A stretch of 64,000 bases of DNA from CAZBMJ01 sp964493205 (GTDB lineage: Bacteria > Myxococcota > UBA727 > JABDBI01). How positions within the stretch are numbered: the first letter of the stretch is position 1; each line of letters opens with the position of its first letter. Below the pieces are notes generated by a model. The model did no database searches and was not told the origin of the DNA. It saw only the letters and a list, made by a program, of their open reading frames with translations. A program made the position numbers and the translations under genes. Location of the stretch: assembly GCA_964493205.1 (NCBI GenBank), contig CAZBMJ010000005.1, forward strand, positions 1 through 64,000, read 5' to 3'. Of the stretch, positions 62,525 through 64,000 are shown piece after piece.

Positions 62525-63856
62525 ATGAAAAAAATTGTTTTATTATTATTATTTGTCAATGAATTGAACGCTATGGAGACATATATTACTTATTATGTTA
62601 GGAATTTTACAAATGGGGATACGATCTCGATGGAGCTTTCCCCCCAGATAACTATTGCTGAAGCAATGAAAAAGTATACTAGAGAGCATCACTCTGAATG
62701 TCATAATTTAGATCTCCTTGTTCATGGTCAAACAGCAAATCCTGCAAGCACCCTCGATTTAATAGGATCAAAAAACTTTACATTATTAACTTGTATCCAA
62801 CAACTATTTAATTTTTCTAAATGTATTACTAATGATAAGTTTGATGGTGATAATAATATTATTGAAAAAGTAAAAAAGTTGGAAGAAAATTATCGTGCTA
62901 TTAACTCCCAAGAAACCTATGACAGTGTTGCTGCTGATTGGTGTTTAATAAAAGATGAACTCTTAGAAAAAAATTTAGATAATGCCGTAAAAGAAATCCA
63001 AAAAATATTCGATTCTTCTACCTACGCCTTTAATTTTGAGGTTCTGGATTTAACAAGCCACCTAGATTCTCTAAACTCCGACCCAGATAAATTTAGCCCT
63101 GCTGAACGCAAACTGTTAGAAATGATTAAGTCATTGAATTTGTTAAAAATTAGCGATGAAAAAGAATTACGTTTGTTGCAGAAGCTGTACTACCGCTTTT
63201 TGATAGAAATTTATACAGAACACAAGCAAGACTTAGACAACTTTAAGCTAGAACCTAACAACCACAAAGTTATTTTAGAAGTAAATGATTACTTGCAAAG
63301 ATATAATGATCTGAAAAAAAATATTCCCCTTGAATTTTTTTTCGAGGAAGAAATGAAGACTTATTTTAAGGGTAATGTTGCTGAAGAGGCCTGCTGGGAA
63401 AATTTTAGCATGCTATTAGCATTTCTTAAACAAACTGACGATACTATAAAGTTACTAAGACCAATTGTTAATACACTAATCCATTATTCTAGAGACCCTT
63501 CATTGCCAAAAAAGCTTAAAAATAAGGCAAATATAATGCAAAAACAAATTATTAATTATAAAAAAGGTTTATTCTTTAGTATTGAAGGGCTACCTACTTT
63601 GCTCAATATTGATAATTTTTTAAATGAAAATGCAACAATTAATGAGAGTTTTGAACTTAATTTTAGAAAAGCTGTGCCAAAGTTTCAAATAGCTCATTAT
63701 GGGTTAACCAATGCTCGAATGATTGAAAGTATAGAATTCCTTTTGGCGAAATATAAAAATGATAAAACACCAGTCTCTTATTTTATAAAAGAATTATCTC
63801 AATTCATTCGTCAACGTACTATGTCGGGAGCGAGTTTTGTAAAAAAAGCGAGATAA
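62525..63856 (+). CDS. Exported protein with N-terminal ubiquitin-like domain
   Basis: A 443-residue protein. A signal peptide (MKKIVLLLLFVNELNA) is followed by residues about 18-90 that follow the ubiquitin pattern: strand YITYYVRNFTNGDTISMEL, SPQITIAEAMKKY helix start, NLDLLVHGQ (compare QRLIFAGK), then STLDLIGSKNFTLLTC (compare TLSDYNIQKESTLHLV). There is no C-terminal Gly-Gly, so it is a ubiquitin-like module, not a modifier. The remaining 350 residues look mostly helical with no motif I know. A role in host ubiquitin pathways is inference. Confidence 0.6.
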   Translation: MKKIVLLLLFVNELNAMETYITYYVRNFTNGDTISMELSPQITIAEAMKKYTREHHSECHNLDLLVHGQTANPASTLDLIGSKNFTLLTCIQQLFNFSKCITNDKFDGDNNIIEKVKKLEENYRAINSQETYDSVAADWCLIKDELLEKNLDNAVKEIQKIFDSSTYAFNFEVLDLTSHLDSLNSDPDKFSPAERKLLEMIKSLNLLKISDEKELRLLQKLYYRFLIEIYTEHKQDLDNFKLEPNNHKVILEVNDYLQRYNDLKKNIPLEFFFEEEMKTYFKGNVAEEACWENFSMLLAFLKQTDDTIKLLRPIVNTLIHYSRDPSLPKKLKNKANIMQKQIINYKKGLFFSIEGLPTLLNIDNFLNENATINESFELNFRKAVPKFQIAHYGLTNARMIESIEFLLAKYKNDKTPVSYFIKELSQFIRQRTMSGASFVKKAR

Positions 63857-63871
63857 AATAATGTATAATTT

Positions 63872-64000
63872 TCATTTTGCTTCAGTTATTATTCTATAAA
63901 ACTCTTTTAAATTTTTATAATTTACACTTGGATCAATCATAATTTCTATAACTAAATTATGTTTTAATGAAAAATATTTTTCTATATTTTTATCAAATTC
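63872..64000 (-). CDS. C-terminal end of a gene running off the window edge
   Basis: On the minus strand a frame is open from the window edge to a TGA at 63874..63872, giving 42 residues beginning EFDKNIEKYFSLKHNL and ending FYRIITEAK. Codon use matches the neighbours and it converges with the ubiquitin-like gene. Too short to assign a function; the pattern IEIMIDPSVNYKNLKEF vaguely recalls an ExbD/TolR periplasmic segment, but this is weak. Confidence 0.5.
   Translation of the reverse strand, partial: EFDKNIEKYFSLKHNLVIEIMIDPSVNYKNLKEFYRIITEAK

Overview
The window is AT-rich DNA from a Gram-negative bacterium that probably lives in or on a eukaryotic host. The Gram-negative reading rests on many lipoprotein and Sec signal peptides, a periplasmic-type amidase, Fe superoxide dismutase and PEP synthase with its regulator. 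An RNA methyltransferase of the type found next to trmD in Deltaproteobacteria, and MopE-like DxDGxxxDCDD motifs, lean towards a deltaproteobacterial or Bdellovibrionota-like lineage. This is inference; no rRNA or other decisive marker is present. The host association rests on ankyrin-repeat lipoproteins, an OTU-like cysteine protease, a secreted ubiquitin-like domain and nuclear-localisation-like motifs on exported proteins.

Layout. 0.3-5.7 kb: housekeeping genes: asnS, a pyrimidine/purine salvage operon (tdk, a UPRT-like gene, hpt), and the converging rpsP-rimM-trmD-methyltransferase operon. 5.8-13.7 kb: alpha/beta hydrolase, thiolase, EAL protein, small exported proteins, sodB and a penicillin-acylase-family hydrolase. 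13.7-24.1 kb: accessory region with a DUF4143-type ATPase, a PIF1-like helicase in line with an exported CoiA-like nuclease, an exported methyltransferase, a degenerate S41-like protein and the OTU-like lipoprotein. 24.2-32.2 kb: a compact forward cluster (amidase, xerD, scpA, scpB, rluB-like, pgsA-like, uvrB) interrupted by a RelE/HigB-like toxin-antitoxin pair. 32.2-37.7 kb: three tandem ankyrin lipoprotein genes with duplicated upstream regions, one broken by a 100-N assembly gap, then a small Cys-rich exported protein. 37.7-39.8 kb: a NahK-like kinase and alanine dehydrogenase. 39.8-48.2 kb: three Cys-rich lipoproteins with disintegrin-like modules; two also carry FG-GAP propellers and share a 518-bp identical block. 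48.3-50.1 kb: parA/parB-like pair. 50.1-54.8 kb: exported proteins of unknown function. 54.9-62.3 kb: ppsR/ppsA (start codons one base apart), a second DUF4143-type ATPase, miaA and mutL. 62.5-64 kb: the ubiquitin-like exported protein and the end of a gene running off the edge.

The most unusual content is the set of exported proteins with eukaryote-like features. Best supported are the nuclease at 16835..18253, whose last 24 residues combine a bipartite-NLS pattern with a PCNA-binding-like motif, the OTU-like protease at 22305..23369 and the ubiquitin-like protein at 62525..63856. All assignments come from reading motifs; no database search or structure prediction was run.
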